The position numbers and the translations under genes were made by a program. Shown here one piece after another: positions 45,491-53,959 of a stretch of 64,000 nt of DNA (position 1 is its first letter; every line of letters begins with the position of its first letter). The notes beneath the pieces are model-generated. The model was not told the DNA's origin, ran no database searches, and saw only the letters and a program-made list of their open reading frames with translations. Source of the DNA: Anaerolineae bacterium (lineage in GTDB: Bacteria > Chloroflexota > Anaerolineae > Aggregatilineales > UBA2796); contig JAHBVJ010000007.1 in assembly GCA_019637615.1 (NCBI GenBank), positions 203,746-267,745 on the forward strand, written 5' to 3'.

Positions 45491-46285
45491 TTAGTCGGGG
45501 CGGCGGATGCCGAGGCTGGCGGCGAGGTAGAAATAGCAGATCAGCACGGCTTGTAAGACGACGAGCGCAATCGCATCGCGGGCGGCCTCATCCCAAGACT
45601 TGTACACGATGGAGGCCAGCCCGATGCCTACGCCAATGGCGGTAACGAACGCGGCGACATAGTGCGCGATGTATGACCCTCTTGACCAGACCGACAAAAA
45701 TAGCCCCACTGTCGCGGCAGATAACACGGCTACCCAGAGATTGAGGAACAGCAACCCATGAAACAGCAGGGTTCCTAGCACTGTCAACGCGATGGGCAGA
45801 TCATCCTGACAGCGCGCCCAACCGCCTCTAGAGACAACCAGACAACTGATCGCGTTGTCATAGGTCGCGAGGTACGTCCCAATCACGATCAAGATCGGCG
45901 TAACCCCTAGCATGACCTGCATTAGCTTCCGCGCATGACGCAAGCCGCGCGCCACCAACCACTGCGCGATCTGCCGGTTGGTTAGCGGCGTGACGTAGAT
46001 CGGCTCAAAGCGCTGCATGGCTAATTGGTGCTGCGTGATCTGCGCGGTCACCAGCGCGAGGAACGACGGCACGGTCAGCGCAACGAGGCACCATACCGCA
46101 TAGATAACGTGCAGCGTCCCAGTATCACGATTGGCTAGCAGCACATAGATGCCGATCAGCACGCTGGCAGTGCAGAGCGCTGCGCTCCACAGCATCACCC
46201 TAGACGCCGCTGTGCGAAATGGTCGGTGAAGTTCCAGTTGGAGCAGTGGATTGGCACGCAGCGCGCTCAACGGCAAGCTTCGCAT
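45491..46285 (-). CDS. ABC-2-like integral membrane protein
   Basis: 264 residues with six likely transmembrane helices (about 30-50, 60-85, 125-145, 165-195, 205-230, 238-258). A cytoplasmic segment ITQHQLAMQRFEPIYVTPLTNRQIAQWLVARGLR (about 82-115, given here in shortened sense) has the E..Y/W...T-P-L-x-x-x-x-I pattern seen before helix 3 of ABC-2 permeases. No ATPase gene adjoins. Lies 3 bp after the DUF2225 gene, so they are co-transcribed. A similar architecture is at 49587-50669. Confidence 0.65.
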   Translation of the reverse strand: MRSLPLSALRANPLLQLELHRPFRTAASRVMLWSAALCTASVLIGIYVLLANRDTGTLHVIYAVWCLVALTVPSFLALVTAQITQHQLAMQRFEPIYVTPLTNRQIAQWLVARGLRHARKLMQVMLGVTPILIVIGTYLATYDNAISCLVVSRGGWARCQDDLPIALTVLGTLLFHGLLFLNLWVAVLSAATVGLFLSVWSRGSYIAHYVAAFVTAIGVGIGLASIVYKSWDEAARDAIALVVLQAVLICYFYLAASLGIRRPD

Positions 46286-46288
46286 GGT

Positions 46289-46948
46289 CTAGAGCATCTC
46301 CTTGGGATCGTCGCGCTGTTGGCGGGCTAATTCCGCGATGCGCTGTAATTTCTCGCCCGCTTCGGCTCCGACGCCGTCCAGTACACGATCAAACCATTCG
46401 CGGGCGGAGTCAGCATTGCCAACGCGCCGATACAACTCCCCCACCAGATAGGTGATCACAAAATATTCTTCGTCACGCAGCGGCGTGTGATCCAGCCAGC
46501 GCTTGTAATAGGCGATTGCTGCCAAGCGATTCGAGTGTTCGCCCTGCTGTTGACCATAATCTTGACAGCACCACGCCGCCCGCAGGTATAGATCACCAAT
46601 TTTCAGCGGATCGGTGCCCCGCCACTGCGCGATCTTGGCAAGGAATTCGTAGCATAAGGCGGGATTGATGCGCTGTTCCACCGGCAGATGTGGCGTGAGT
46701 TCGTCAAACACGCGGCGCTTGAGATCGTCGGTGAGGATGATGTCCCCTTTGATCAGATTGTGCGAATAATCGGTGTAGCCGCACTGGGGACAGGTGCCCA
46801 CCATGAACACAATCGGGTCGAAACCGACGGCCCTCGCGTGCAAATCGGTCGTCCTGCCGCCAAACGTGTTGGTGCTCATCAATTCAGGCGCGTTGAAGGC
46901 CGCCCCGCAACAGGGACAAGTCACTTCTACTTCTCGTGCTGAGGTCAT
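46289..46948 (-). CDS. DUF2225 family protein
   Basis: 219 residues from the ATG at 46948 (GAGAGGTG 7 nt upstream; an ATG 13 codons earlier has no binding site). N-terminal zinc-ribbon-like C-P-C-C (about 11-14) and CPQCGY (about 48-53), then TPR-like helices (DLYLRAAWCCQDYGQQ, SAREWFDRVL). This is the DUF2225 layout, function unknown. First gene of a two-gene unit with the ABC-2-like protein. Confidence 0.88.
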   Translation of the reverse strand: MTSAREVEVTCPCCGAAFNAPELMSTNTFGGRTTDLHARAVGFDPIVFMVGTCPQCGYTDYSHNLIKGDIILTDDLKRRVFDELTPHLPVEQRINPALCYEFLAKIAQWRGTDPLKIGDLYLRAAWCCQDYGQQQGEHSNRLAAIAYYKRWLDHTPLRDEEYFVITYLVGELYRRVGNADSAREWFDRVLDGVGAEAGEKLQRIAELARQQRDDPKEML

Positions 46949-47085
46949 CGCGTCACCTCTCAAGGTAAACTCATTGATCTGGCGCACTCAGTACCCATTA
47001 TAGAGGCGGTTTGGTGGGAATTAACCTATTACCCGACGTTGATGATGTTGGAGAGATCAGGCACGGTATCGGGTCATCAGAAGAT

Positions 47086-47122
47086 CCAGACAATGAATTG
47101 TCTGGCTTACCCTATGAAGTCC
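47086..47122 (+). repeat. two-hairpin dispersed repeat, copy 3
   Basis: Hairpin 1 is CCAGACAATGAATTGTCTGG (47086-47105): relative to copy 2 a C-G pair has become A-T on both arms, keeping the stem. The spacer CTTACCCTATGA matches; hairpin 2 is degenerate (AAGTCCCTCGG). Confidence 0.75.
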
Positions 47123-47165
47123 CTCGGTACGTTCGAGTGTGGACAGCGTGCCCCGATGCGTGGCA

Positions 47166-47999
47166 TCACATTTTCAGCTTAACGTATGACTGAGACGTAT
47201 TCCCTTTGCCTTTATCCGTCCGTATTTCAAAGAGATCACCGCACTGTGAAACGAGCTGAGTCAAGCCTTTGTGACCGTAGGTTTGGCTCTTGAATTGCGG
47301 ATCGAGTTGACGCAAGTTGTGCCCTAGCGCACCGAGGAATACCCAGTCATCTTTTTTCGGCGTCATTTGATAGGCTTTTCGCAGGAGAGGACGCGGATCA
47401 GGCGTTGACTTTGAAGGGATCGGCTTGGGAGGGGTCTTTAGCGCCGCGGGCTTGATCAGTGGCTTTTTTTGTAGAACGGGATGTGGGGCAGGAACTGGTT
47501 TGGCGGTGCTTGGTTTGATGCTCGATTTCGGGTGCGCCACTGCTGCCGCTTTTGGCAGTTGTTTCAGCGTATCGGTGACGATGAATAGAGAGCAGGCATT
47601 CACAAACCCTTTGGGGGTGGTCGCTTTGCCCGCCGCAATGACGGTCGCGCCTTCGTCCTTGAGGTGAATTACCAGCGGCGTAAAGTCACTGTCGCTAGAG
47701 ACGATGCAAAAGGTATCTACTTTACCGGAATGCAAAATTTCCATCGCGGCGATGGTGAGAGCGATGTCGGTCGTGTTTTTACCAGCGGCGTAAACCGACT
47801 GCTGCACCAGTTGAATCCCATATGATTGTTCCACACCGTGCCAACTAGACATGTTCGGTGCAGTCCAGTCACCATAAACACGCCGAATAACGCAGGTGCC
47901 GTATTTGTCCAACTCGCCCAAGATAGGCTCAATCAAGGCCGCTTGCGCATTATCGCCATCGATCAGCAGGGCAATCCGTAAATCGTTTCTGAGCATCAT
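47166..47999 (-). CDS. NYN-domain nuclease with C-terminal OST-HTH/LOTUS domain
   Basis: 277 residues. The NYN (PIN-like) domain (5-150) shows ALLIDGDNAQ (D14, D16), TDIALTIAAMEIL and FCIVSSDSDFTPLV, i.e. the acidic metal site of this nuclease fold. A Pro/Lys-rich linker (155-200) leads to an OST-HTH/LOTUS domain (about 203-277, WVFLGALGHNLRQLDPQF, YGHKGLTQLVSQCGDLFEI in part), an RNA-binding fold. Likely an RNA-cleaving enzyme of the LabA/MARF1-like type; target unknown. Confidence 0.9.
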   Translation of the reverse strand: MMLRNDLRIALLIDGDNAQAALIEPILGELDKYGTCVIRRVYGDWTAPNMSSWHGVEQSYGIQLVQQSVYAAGKNTTDIALTIAAMEILHSGKVDTFCIVSSDSDFTPLVIHLKDEGATVIAAGKATTPKGFVNACSLFIVTDTLKQLPKAAAVAHPKSSIKPSTAKPVPAPHPVLQKKPLIKPAALKTPPKPIPSKSTPDPRPLLRKAYQMTPKKDDWVFLGALGHNLRQLDPQFKSQTYGHKGLTQLVSQCGDLFEIRTDKGKGNTSQSYVKLKM

Positions 48000-48176
48000 T
48001 TCTCCGCATTGACCGACGTATGTAAGCGGAATCAGAACCTAGCAGTTCCCTTACTTTCGATATTTCCAGTATAGGGCGCAAGTGGTTTACACACAATTGG
48101 TGTCACATATCAAGATTCTCACGGTCAATCGTGTCCCAGTGATCTTGATGCTGAACAATATAATGCGGATGCTGAG

Positions 48177-49403
48177 TTATTTTACCTTGAAAGCGGCGGT
48201 AGCGATGGCTTGATCTCCGCTGCCGAGGTACAGACGAATCTCGTAGTTGCCCGCCGCAAAGCCGCTCGGCTGCCCGAAATAGAAGAAGGTCGTGCCCGTT
48301 TGCGTTTGTCCCCACAAATAGGTGTTGCTCATCACGATATCATCGTCGTTGCGTAGTTCGCGCCGCCAAAGCACCCCCGGCTGCATGTCGCTGAAATCTA
48401 CGAAGAAATAGACCCGCGTGATGCCGATGGGCAGTTCGAGCGACGGCTCGACGGGCTTCAGATCCGCCGTGATGCGCGAGGTGATGGCGACGATGGTCAT
48501 CTTCGATTTGGCGCTTGGCGTGACGCTGGATGTGAGCTGCGGTGGTTGGAAAATGGGGATCAGCGTCGGCGTGATGGTCGGCGTCTGGGTAGGTGTCTCG
48601 GTGGGCAGTACGGTTGGCGTATCGGTAGGAGTCGGCGTCTCGGTAGCCGTTGGTGTGATCGGCGTCGGCGTGATGGTCGGTTCCGGCGTCAGCGTATAGG
48701 TGCTGGTCGCGCTGGCGGTACTGGTGAACGTGGCGGTCGGCGGGACAGCGGTCGTGGGCACGATGGTCGCCGTGTCCGTAGCAGTGGGCGGCAGGTCAGT
48801 CGGCGTCAGCGTCAAGGTGAACGTGAATGTCGCGGTGGGCGGTTCCTCACTAGGTATCTGTGCTGCTGCGTTGACGGTAAGCTGCACGTCAGGAGTCTCG
48901 GTCGGGTTATCCGTAGCGGTTTCCGTCGGCGCGGGGGTACTTGTGTACGTTGGCGACGGCGGATCGGTCTCGGTGGGCGGGATAGGCGTGTCTGAAGGCT
49001 GCTCGGTCGCCGTCTCGGTTTCGGTCGGGATCAGAATGGTCGGCGTGCTGCTCGGCGTTTCCGGCTGCGTTGGCTGTAATGATTGGGTTGGCACGAAAAT
49101 AGCCGTCAGGGTGAGATCGTCGGTCGGCGCGATGGCAACGGCTTCGGTCGGGGTCGTAGCGCGGTTCAATAAGCGCGGGCCGAACGTACTGATGGCACAG
49201 ATCGCGCCGGAAAAGATCAACATAATCCCGCTGACCACGAACACGCGGAAGCCTTGCTGACCTGCCGCACGCCGCCGCCGCCAGAAGCTATCCGTCCGGC
49301 TGCGACGAAATAGGCGAAACGACACCAGCATCAGCAGCGCGGCGATCCCAAGCAGGGCAAGGGCGATATTGGGGGCAGCAGCGAGTACTTGATCCGGCGA
49401 CAA
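48177..49403 (-). CDS. membrane-anchored Thr/Pro-linker protein
   Basis: 408 residues. Two hydrophobic N-terminal segments (about 10-30 and 50-75), a linker of nearly 190 residues made of T-P-T/T-E-T/T-A-T repeats (about 90-285), and a C-terminal beta domain of about 110 residues (ITRVYFFVDFSDMQPG, GNYEIRLYLGSGDQAIATAAFKV in part) resembling the Ig-like or ligand-binding outer domains that end such stalks. Function unknown. Confidence 0.75.
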   Translation of the reverse strand: MSPDQVLAAAPNIALALLGIAALLMLVSFRLFRRSRTDSFWRRRRAAGQQGFRVFVVSGIMLIFSGAICAISTFGPRLLNRATTPTEAVAIAPTDDLTLTAIFVPTQSLQPTQPETPSSTPTILIPTETETATEQPSDTPIPPTETDPPSPTYTSTPAPTETATDNPTETPDVQLTVNAAAQIPSEEPPTATFTFTLTLTPTDLPPTATDTATIVPTTAVPPTATFTSTASATSTYTLTPEPTITPTPITPTATETPTPTDTPTVLPTETPTQTPTITPTLIPIFQPPQLTSSVTPSAKSKMTIVAITSRITADLKPVEPSLELPIGITRVYFFVDFSDMQPGVLWRRELRNDDDIVMSNTYLWGQTQTGTTFFYFGQPSGFAAGNYEIRLYLGSGDQAIATAAFKVK

Positions 49404-49586
49404 CGCGTTTCTCCAATCGATAAACGGCGCGATTATACCACCTGAACGAGCAGTCGGAATGTGGAGGATGTGAGAAGTTTTGGTAATTTGCAGTACTGGC
49501 GTAGATCAGCCGCGCAGCATACGTACAGTCGCGGAGGGGCGATGTCTCTATAATGCGGGCAAAGCTTACCGAAAAGAGCGTGAGTT

Positions 49587-50669
49587 ATGCTACCGTTTCT
49601 CGCCTTCCCGCGCCATTTTACGGAAACACCCATCGCCAGAGAAGGACTGCGCTTTTTGCGGCAGCAGATGCCCGCGCGGTTGCACTGGTGGCATATGATC
49701 GAGGCGCTGCTGATCGTGGTGTGCCTTGTCACCGCTATCGTTCCCGCCTTCATCCCGATCTTCACGGTGCGGCGGATGCTGGCGATCTACCTGCCGACGG
49801 TGCTGCTATCGTGGTTGGTGATCGCTCGCACGATCCTGTGTGGCGCGGCGTTAAGCAGTCGGGAGCAAGCGCTGGGCATGTGGGACGATCTCGTGCTAAC
49901 GCGGATGGATGCGCAGCAGATCATCTTGGGCAAGTGGTGGGCGACGGTGCGCTACTGCTGGTGGAGTCACGCGTGGATGATCGTGCTGAGGTTTATCACG
50001 GCCTATAATTTAATGTTTTTCTTCGTGTTTGTGCCCGGAGCAGGTTGGCTCGGAGCCACACCCGGCAATATCTGCCCAGCGGGAATGAATGCCTTCTGTC
50101 ACGGGATTAACCCTACCCACGTCAATGTCTTTTACTATATCTATGCACAGCCAATATTCTTTTTGGGGCTAATTGGTATCGGAGTCCTCATCATGAGCGC
50201 AGTGCTTGAGTTAGTTCTGTCGGCGGCGATTGGGATCGGGGGTGCGATGCTGTCGTCAAGCACTAATCGGGCATGGGCACCTGTCATTTTGCGCAGCCTA
50301 ATTGGCACATTAGCAGTCGCTGTAATGGTCATTGGCAGTCTATTTTACGACGCGACGTTCAAAGGCATGGATAACGGGCGGTGGGTTGACACTGCCATCA
50401 ACCTGTCTCAAGATCGACGGATCGATCTGCTAGAAACGCTGCAAACTGCCGTATCACCCCTAGCCGATCATGGTATTCTGATGACGACCAACTTTTTACG
50501 TCCCTCCGGCTATTCAAATACGTCTGCTTTTCAAGTGCGACAAGCAGTTAGCGTGATTCTGAACTGGCTGCTGTTCGCATTGATCATCCTGATCGTGATG
50601 CGGGTCACCATCGACGCCGCCGTACAGCGACATGCTTCGCCCGGCACAATTGGCGCGAAAAATGGCTAG
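49587..50669 (+). CDS. ABC-2-like integral membrane protein
   Basis: 360 residues with about six transmembrane helices. The cytoplasmic loop SSREQALGMWDDLVLTRMDAQQIILGKWWA (about 92-120, read as R-E-x-x-x-x-x-W-x-x-L-x-L-T) is the hallmark segment of ABC-2 permeases. No ATPase gene nearby. It is divergent from the Thr/Pro-linker protein and its stop overlaps the stop of the FHA kinase by 4 bp. Confidence 0.75.
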   Translation: MLPFLAFPRHFTETPIAREGLRFLRQQMPARLHWWHMIEALLIVVCLVTAIVPAFIPIFTVRRMLAIYLPTVLLSWLVIARTILCGAALSSREQALGMWDDLVLTRMDAQQIILGKWWATVRYCWWSHAWMIVLRFITAYNLMFFFVFVPGAGWLGATPGNICPAGMNAFCHGINPTHVNVFYYIYAQPIFFLGLIGIGVLIMSAVLELVLSAAIGIGGAMLSSSTNRAWAPVILRSLIGTLAVAVMVIGSLFYDATFKGMDNGRWVDTAINLSQDRRIDLLETLQTAVSPLADHGILMTTNFLRPSGYSNTSAFQVRQAVSVILNWLLFALIILIVMRVTIDAAVQRHASPGTIGAKNG

Positions 50670-52762
50670 TAAATGATCGTCAACACGTACAGCAGCACGC
50701 TGATGGCGAGGATGATGGCGATGGTGACCGCCCACCACGTAAATAGCGGCTCGACCTCATATTCCAAGGTGTGAAATTGCGGCGGGAGGCCATCACTGCG
50801 CACGTAGACTTCCACCGGATAGTGATGCGGTGTGCCAAGCCACGGACGATTCTTCGGCTGAACGCGTAAGGCTTGTTCGCCGCTCTCGCCCGCCTTGACG
50901 GAGACCCGTACCCGTGCTGGCGCGATGATCAGCATGTTGCTCGGTTCGCGCGTCTCGATCACGTAATAGCGCACCTCGTTGCCCTGATTCGCCAATTGGA
51001 TGCGGATGCCGCGTCCGCTGACGCTAGCGTCACTGGCGAATTCGTAGTAGGGATACACGAGTAGAACGCAGTCGGCGGTAGCAAAGGCTTGCTCATCCTG
51101 ACTGCTCACCGTGATCTTGTAACTGTACATCGCTGGCGTAGTCATCGGTAGGCGGGGCGGATGCAGCGTGATCAGGCGCTCCGAGCTGAGGCGGGCGGGC
51201 ACATTCAGCGGCAGCGGCGCGATGGTGTACCATGAGTCGTCTAGCCCCTCTAAACTGAAGCGGTAACTTTGCGTCTCCGTGTGCTGATTCTCGACATCGA
51301 TGCGGATGACGACGGCACGCCCCGGCTCGATCACGCTCTGAAGCGGCGTGACGCGCACTTTGGTTTGCTTACCAAGCGAAATCTCTTTGGGCGCAGCGGG
51401 CGTTAGCGACATTTGCCGCCGTCCGACGCCGATCGGGGTGCGGGCGAGGCGCAGCGTCAACCACGTCGAGCCGATCTTGACGGACTGCCCATCGCTCCAC
51501 ACTGCTGTGGTTTTCTTCGCGAGGCGGACATCATTCAGATAGGTGCCGTTCATAGTGCCCGCGTCGGTGACCGCCAAGCGACCATCCGGCAAGCGCTCGA
51601 TGCTGATATGGCGTCGCGAAACTAGCGGATCGGTCAGGATCAGATCGTTGTTCAGATCGCGCCCCACGGAGAGCGTCGGACGATCCAGCACGACGGTGCG
51701 GGGCGGCGCGTCGGGCGGCGTGAGCAGGATCAGGTCGTCGGTGCCGCCGCTGATCAGATCGACGGGCAGCGCGGGTTGATCCAGCACAGGCATGACATCG
51801 AAAACGGTGGGCGCACCGCTGCTGTGCTCGATCTTGCGCTTGGTCGGCAGCGGCGGGAAGGGGCGGATCGTCTCGGCTTCCAACTGCTTGATCGACTTTT
51901 CGAGCGCTTCCAACTCGCGTCCGATGTCGGCGGCGCTCTCGTAGCGATCATCGGGGTTGAGACGCAGCGCCCGCAAGATAATGCTGATCAGCGCGGGCGG
52001 GACGTTGGGGCGCAGTTCTTGCACCTTGATCGAGTCACCCTGCGATTGCATCAAGATGGCTTCGTTGATCGAGGCGGCGGGGAAAGGCTGCTGACCTGTA
52101 ACCAGCTCATAGAGCATGATACCGAGCGAGTACACGTCACTGCGCCCATCGAGCGCCCACCCGCGTGCTTGTTCCGGCGACATGTAGGCGGGCGTGCCCA
52201 GAATCTCGATGCCGCCCGTCGAACTGTCGCCCCAGATGATGCGCTTCAAGAGGCCGAAATCGGTCAAACTGGCATGGATCCCGGCGGGCATGGCGGCGGA
52301 TGTTTTGATCAGCACATTGTCGGGCTTCACATCGCGGTGGACAAGGCCGCGCTCATGGGCAAAATGCAGCGCCTGCGCGACTTGGCGGCAAATGCTGACG
52401 ACTTCGCGCAGTTCCAGCAGTTGCTGATTGGCGAGGTACTCGTTGATCCGTGTGCGCAAGGAGACGCCGTCGAAATGCTCCATGACCATATACAACAGGT
52501 CATCATCCGCAGCAGCCTCGTACACGCGCACGATATGCGGATGGTCTAGTGCGGCGATCTGTTGCGCTTGCGCGAGAAAACGATCCCGGAATTCGGGGAT
52601 GGCGGCGAGGCGCTGATTCATGACTTTGATCGCCACCATGCGATCCGTACCGTGTTCCTGAGCGCGGAACACTGAACTCATCCCGCCGAGGCCAATCGGA
52701 TCGAGGAGATCATAGTTGGCGATGTGTTTGAGGCTCTCGTGCTCGCTGGTTAGGTTGGTCAT
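50666..52762 (-). CDS. Ser/Thr protein kinase with FHA domain and C-terminal membrane anchor
   Basis: 698 residues from the ATG at 52762 (12 codons downstream of the longest frame). Kinase domain about 15-290: glycine loop GLGGMS (24-29), K46, HRDVKPDN (about 142-149), DFGLL and APAYMSPE-type segment. An FHA domain (about 357-440) has the core GRD...N, SRRHISIE and NGTYLN, and should bind phosphothreonine. Then a beta-rich region (about 460-665) and a single C-terminal transmembrane helix (about 672-693). The kinase therefore faces the cytoplasm with a tail anchor. The FHA domain may recognise its own or a partner's phosphorylation. Confidence 0.92.
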   Translation of the reverse strand: MTNLTSEHESLKHIANYDLLDPIGLGGMSSVFRAQEHGTDRMVAIKVMNQRLAAIPEFRDRFLAQAQQIAALDHPHIVRVYEAAADDDLLYMVMEHFDGVSLRTRINEYLANQQLLELREVVSICRQVAQALHFAHERGLVHRDVKPDNVLIKTSAAMPAGIHASLTDFGLLKRIIWGDSSTGGIEILGTPAYMSPEQARGWALDGRSDVYSLGIMLYELVTGQQPFPAASINEAILMQSQGDSIKVQELRPNVPPALISIILRALRLNPDDRYESAADIGRELEALEKSIKQLEAETIRPFPPLPTKRKIEHSSGAPTVFDVMPVLDQPALPVDLISGGTDDLILLTPPDAPPRTVVLDRPTLSVGRDLNNDLILTDPLVSRRHISIERLPDGRLAVTDAGTMNGTYLNDVRLAKKTTAVWSDGQSVKIGSTWLTLRLARTPIGVGRRQMSLTPAAPKEISLGKQTKVRVTPLQSVIEPGRAVVIRIDVENQHTETQSYRFSLEGLDDSWYTIAPLPLNVPARLSSERLITLHPPRLPMTTPAMYSYKITVSSQDEQAFATADCVLLVYPYYEFASDASVSGRGIRIQLANQGNEVRYYVIETREPSNMLIIAPARVRVSVKAGESGEQALRVQPKNRPWLGTPHHYPVEVYVRSDGLPPQFHTLEYEVEPLFTWWAVTIAIILAISVLLYVLTIIY

Positions 52763-52894
52763 AGGCTGACTGCGGACGCGCATCCATCGGTAATCCACGT
52801 ACTAGAGTACCATAAAGTCGCGTGGGGAGAAAGAAGAACACGGAGGGTGCCAACTATTTGCTGTATAATCGCCAACAAGTGACCATGAGGTGCA

Positions 52895-53407
52895 ATGATG
52901 GCAGACTTAACCTTATCGGCGGCTTTGATCGAACAGCTTGAGGAGACGGCTCGGCGCGAAAACCGCAGTGTGGAGAGCTTGATCGCGTCGTTGCTGAGCG
53001 AACGTACACACTCTCTGCCGCCACAGTTGTCACAAGCAAATGCAGTGGAGGTTGAACGGCGGGAAGCGATCCTTAAAGCAGATCGGCTAAGAATGTATGC
53101 CAGAGCGCGAACATACTGGGCTAAGGAAAACAACCCACGCCAGCATATGACCGATGACGAGTTGGAAGAACAATTCTGGTTATTCGATCAGAACGGTATC
53201 CCGCGTCTTAAATCGGAGCAAGGTACGATTAACGTACCCGAAAGTCCGCTGCAAAGCATCCTCGACTCGGTAAGCAATAACCCTGAGGTGTGGTCGTTCG
53301 GAAAAGCGAACCTCACTCCAGAACGCATGAGAGAGATCATGAAAACCGAGTTTGTAGATCATTTGCTAGCGCGAATGAACCGTCCAGCAGTGCCTAGAGA
53401 CGAGTGA
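52895..53407 (+). CDS. putative VapB-like antitoxin, long form
   Basis: 170 residues, GAGGTG before the ATG; a TATAAT at 52864-52869 may be its -10 box. The first 45 residues (ADLTLSAALIEQLEETARRENRSVESLIASLL in pattern) fit a ribbon-helix-helix DNA-binding domain. The rest, mostly helical, is unlike usual antitoxins, which are 70-90 residues. Its stop overlaps the start of a PIN-domain gene by 4 bp, the classic antitoxin-toxin arrangement. Confidence 0.65.
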   Translation: MMADLTLSAALIEQLEETARRENRSVESLIASLLSERTHSLPPQLSQANAVEVERREAILKADRLRMYARARTYWAKENNPRQHMTDDELEEQFWLFDQNGIPRLKSEQGTINVPESPLQSILDSVSNNPEVWSFGKANLTPERMREIMKTEFVDHLLARMNRPAVPRDE

Positions 53408-53829
53408 GAGTTGTGGTGCAATTTCTGGTTGATAGCAGTTTCTTGTTCGAGTTATACAATGTTGACACCCTAAATCACTATCGTGTTCAACAATTCATGC
53501 GGACATCGGTAGAAATTCTGCTTTTACCAGAAATCGCGCTCACCGAAGTAGCATTTTTACTGGAGCGCGAAGGTGGAACAAAGGCCGCCGTATCATTCAT
53601 GCGCGATATGGCGGTTTCTAAGATCGAGCGAGTATCTCTGATTCTTTCCGACTTGGTGAGAGCTGCGTCCATTAAAGAAAAATATGCTACTGCGGATTTC
53701 GATTTTGTAGATTGTTGCATCATGGCGTTGTCCGAACGCTTGAATATTACGACGATCTGCACGTTTGACCATCGCGATTTCGGAATTTTTCAACCAAGCC
53801 ATTGTGAATATCTTATGCTTGTACCGTAG
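53404..53829 (+). CDS. PIN-domain protein, VapC-like toxin
   Basis: 141 residues by the GTG at 53404 (GTG at 53413 or 53416 also possible). PIN active-site acids: D10 (FLVDSSFL), E48 (ALTEVAF), D100/D103 (ADFDFVDCC) and D122 (CTFDHRDF). Such domains cleave RNA, often tRNA in VapC toxins. The 4-bp overlap with the ribbon-helix-helix gene supports a toxin-antitoxin pair. The base composition is richer in A+T than most of the window. Confidence 0.82.
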   Translation: MRVVVQFLVDSSFLFELYNVDTLNHYRVQQFMRTSVEILLLPEIALTEVAFLLEREGGTKAAVSFMRDMAVSKIERVSLILSDLVRAASIKEKYATADFDFVDCCIMALSERLNITTICTFDHRDFGIFQPSHCEYLMLVP

Positions 53830-53860
53830 ATACCACAGCAGAGGGGAAGGCAGTAGAAAA

Positions 53861-53884
53861 TGCCCCCGTTTTGTAACGAGGGCA
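53861..53884 (-). terminator. intrinsic terminator
   Basis: 10-bp stem TGCCCCCGTT/AACGAGGGCA with one mismatch and a 4-nt loop. On the minus strand four T follow. It lies 10 bp beyond the duplicated atpC tail, and on the other side 31 bp after the PIN gene. Confidence 0.7.
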
Positions 53885-53893
53885 TGAGTGAGG

Positions 53894-53944
53894 CTACTTC
53901 TTATCGTCTTCGATGGTCTTGATGCGCATGGCAGCGGGGCGCTG
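53894..53944 (-). pseudogene. duplicated 3' end of atpC
   Basis: 51 bp, 49 of them identical to 55142-55192: it encodes exactly the last 16 residues of AtpC (QRPAAMRIKTIEDDKK) and the stop codon, and nothing upstream of it matches atpC. The two differences are silent. A terminator follows it as one follows the real atpC. The gene for a secreted protein lies between the two copies. Confidence 0.9.
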
Positions 53945-53959
53945 ATCGTGACCTAACGC

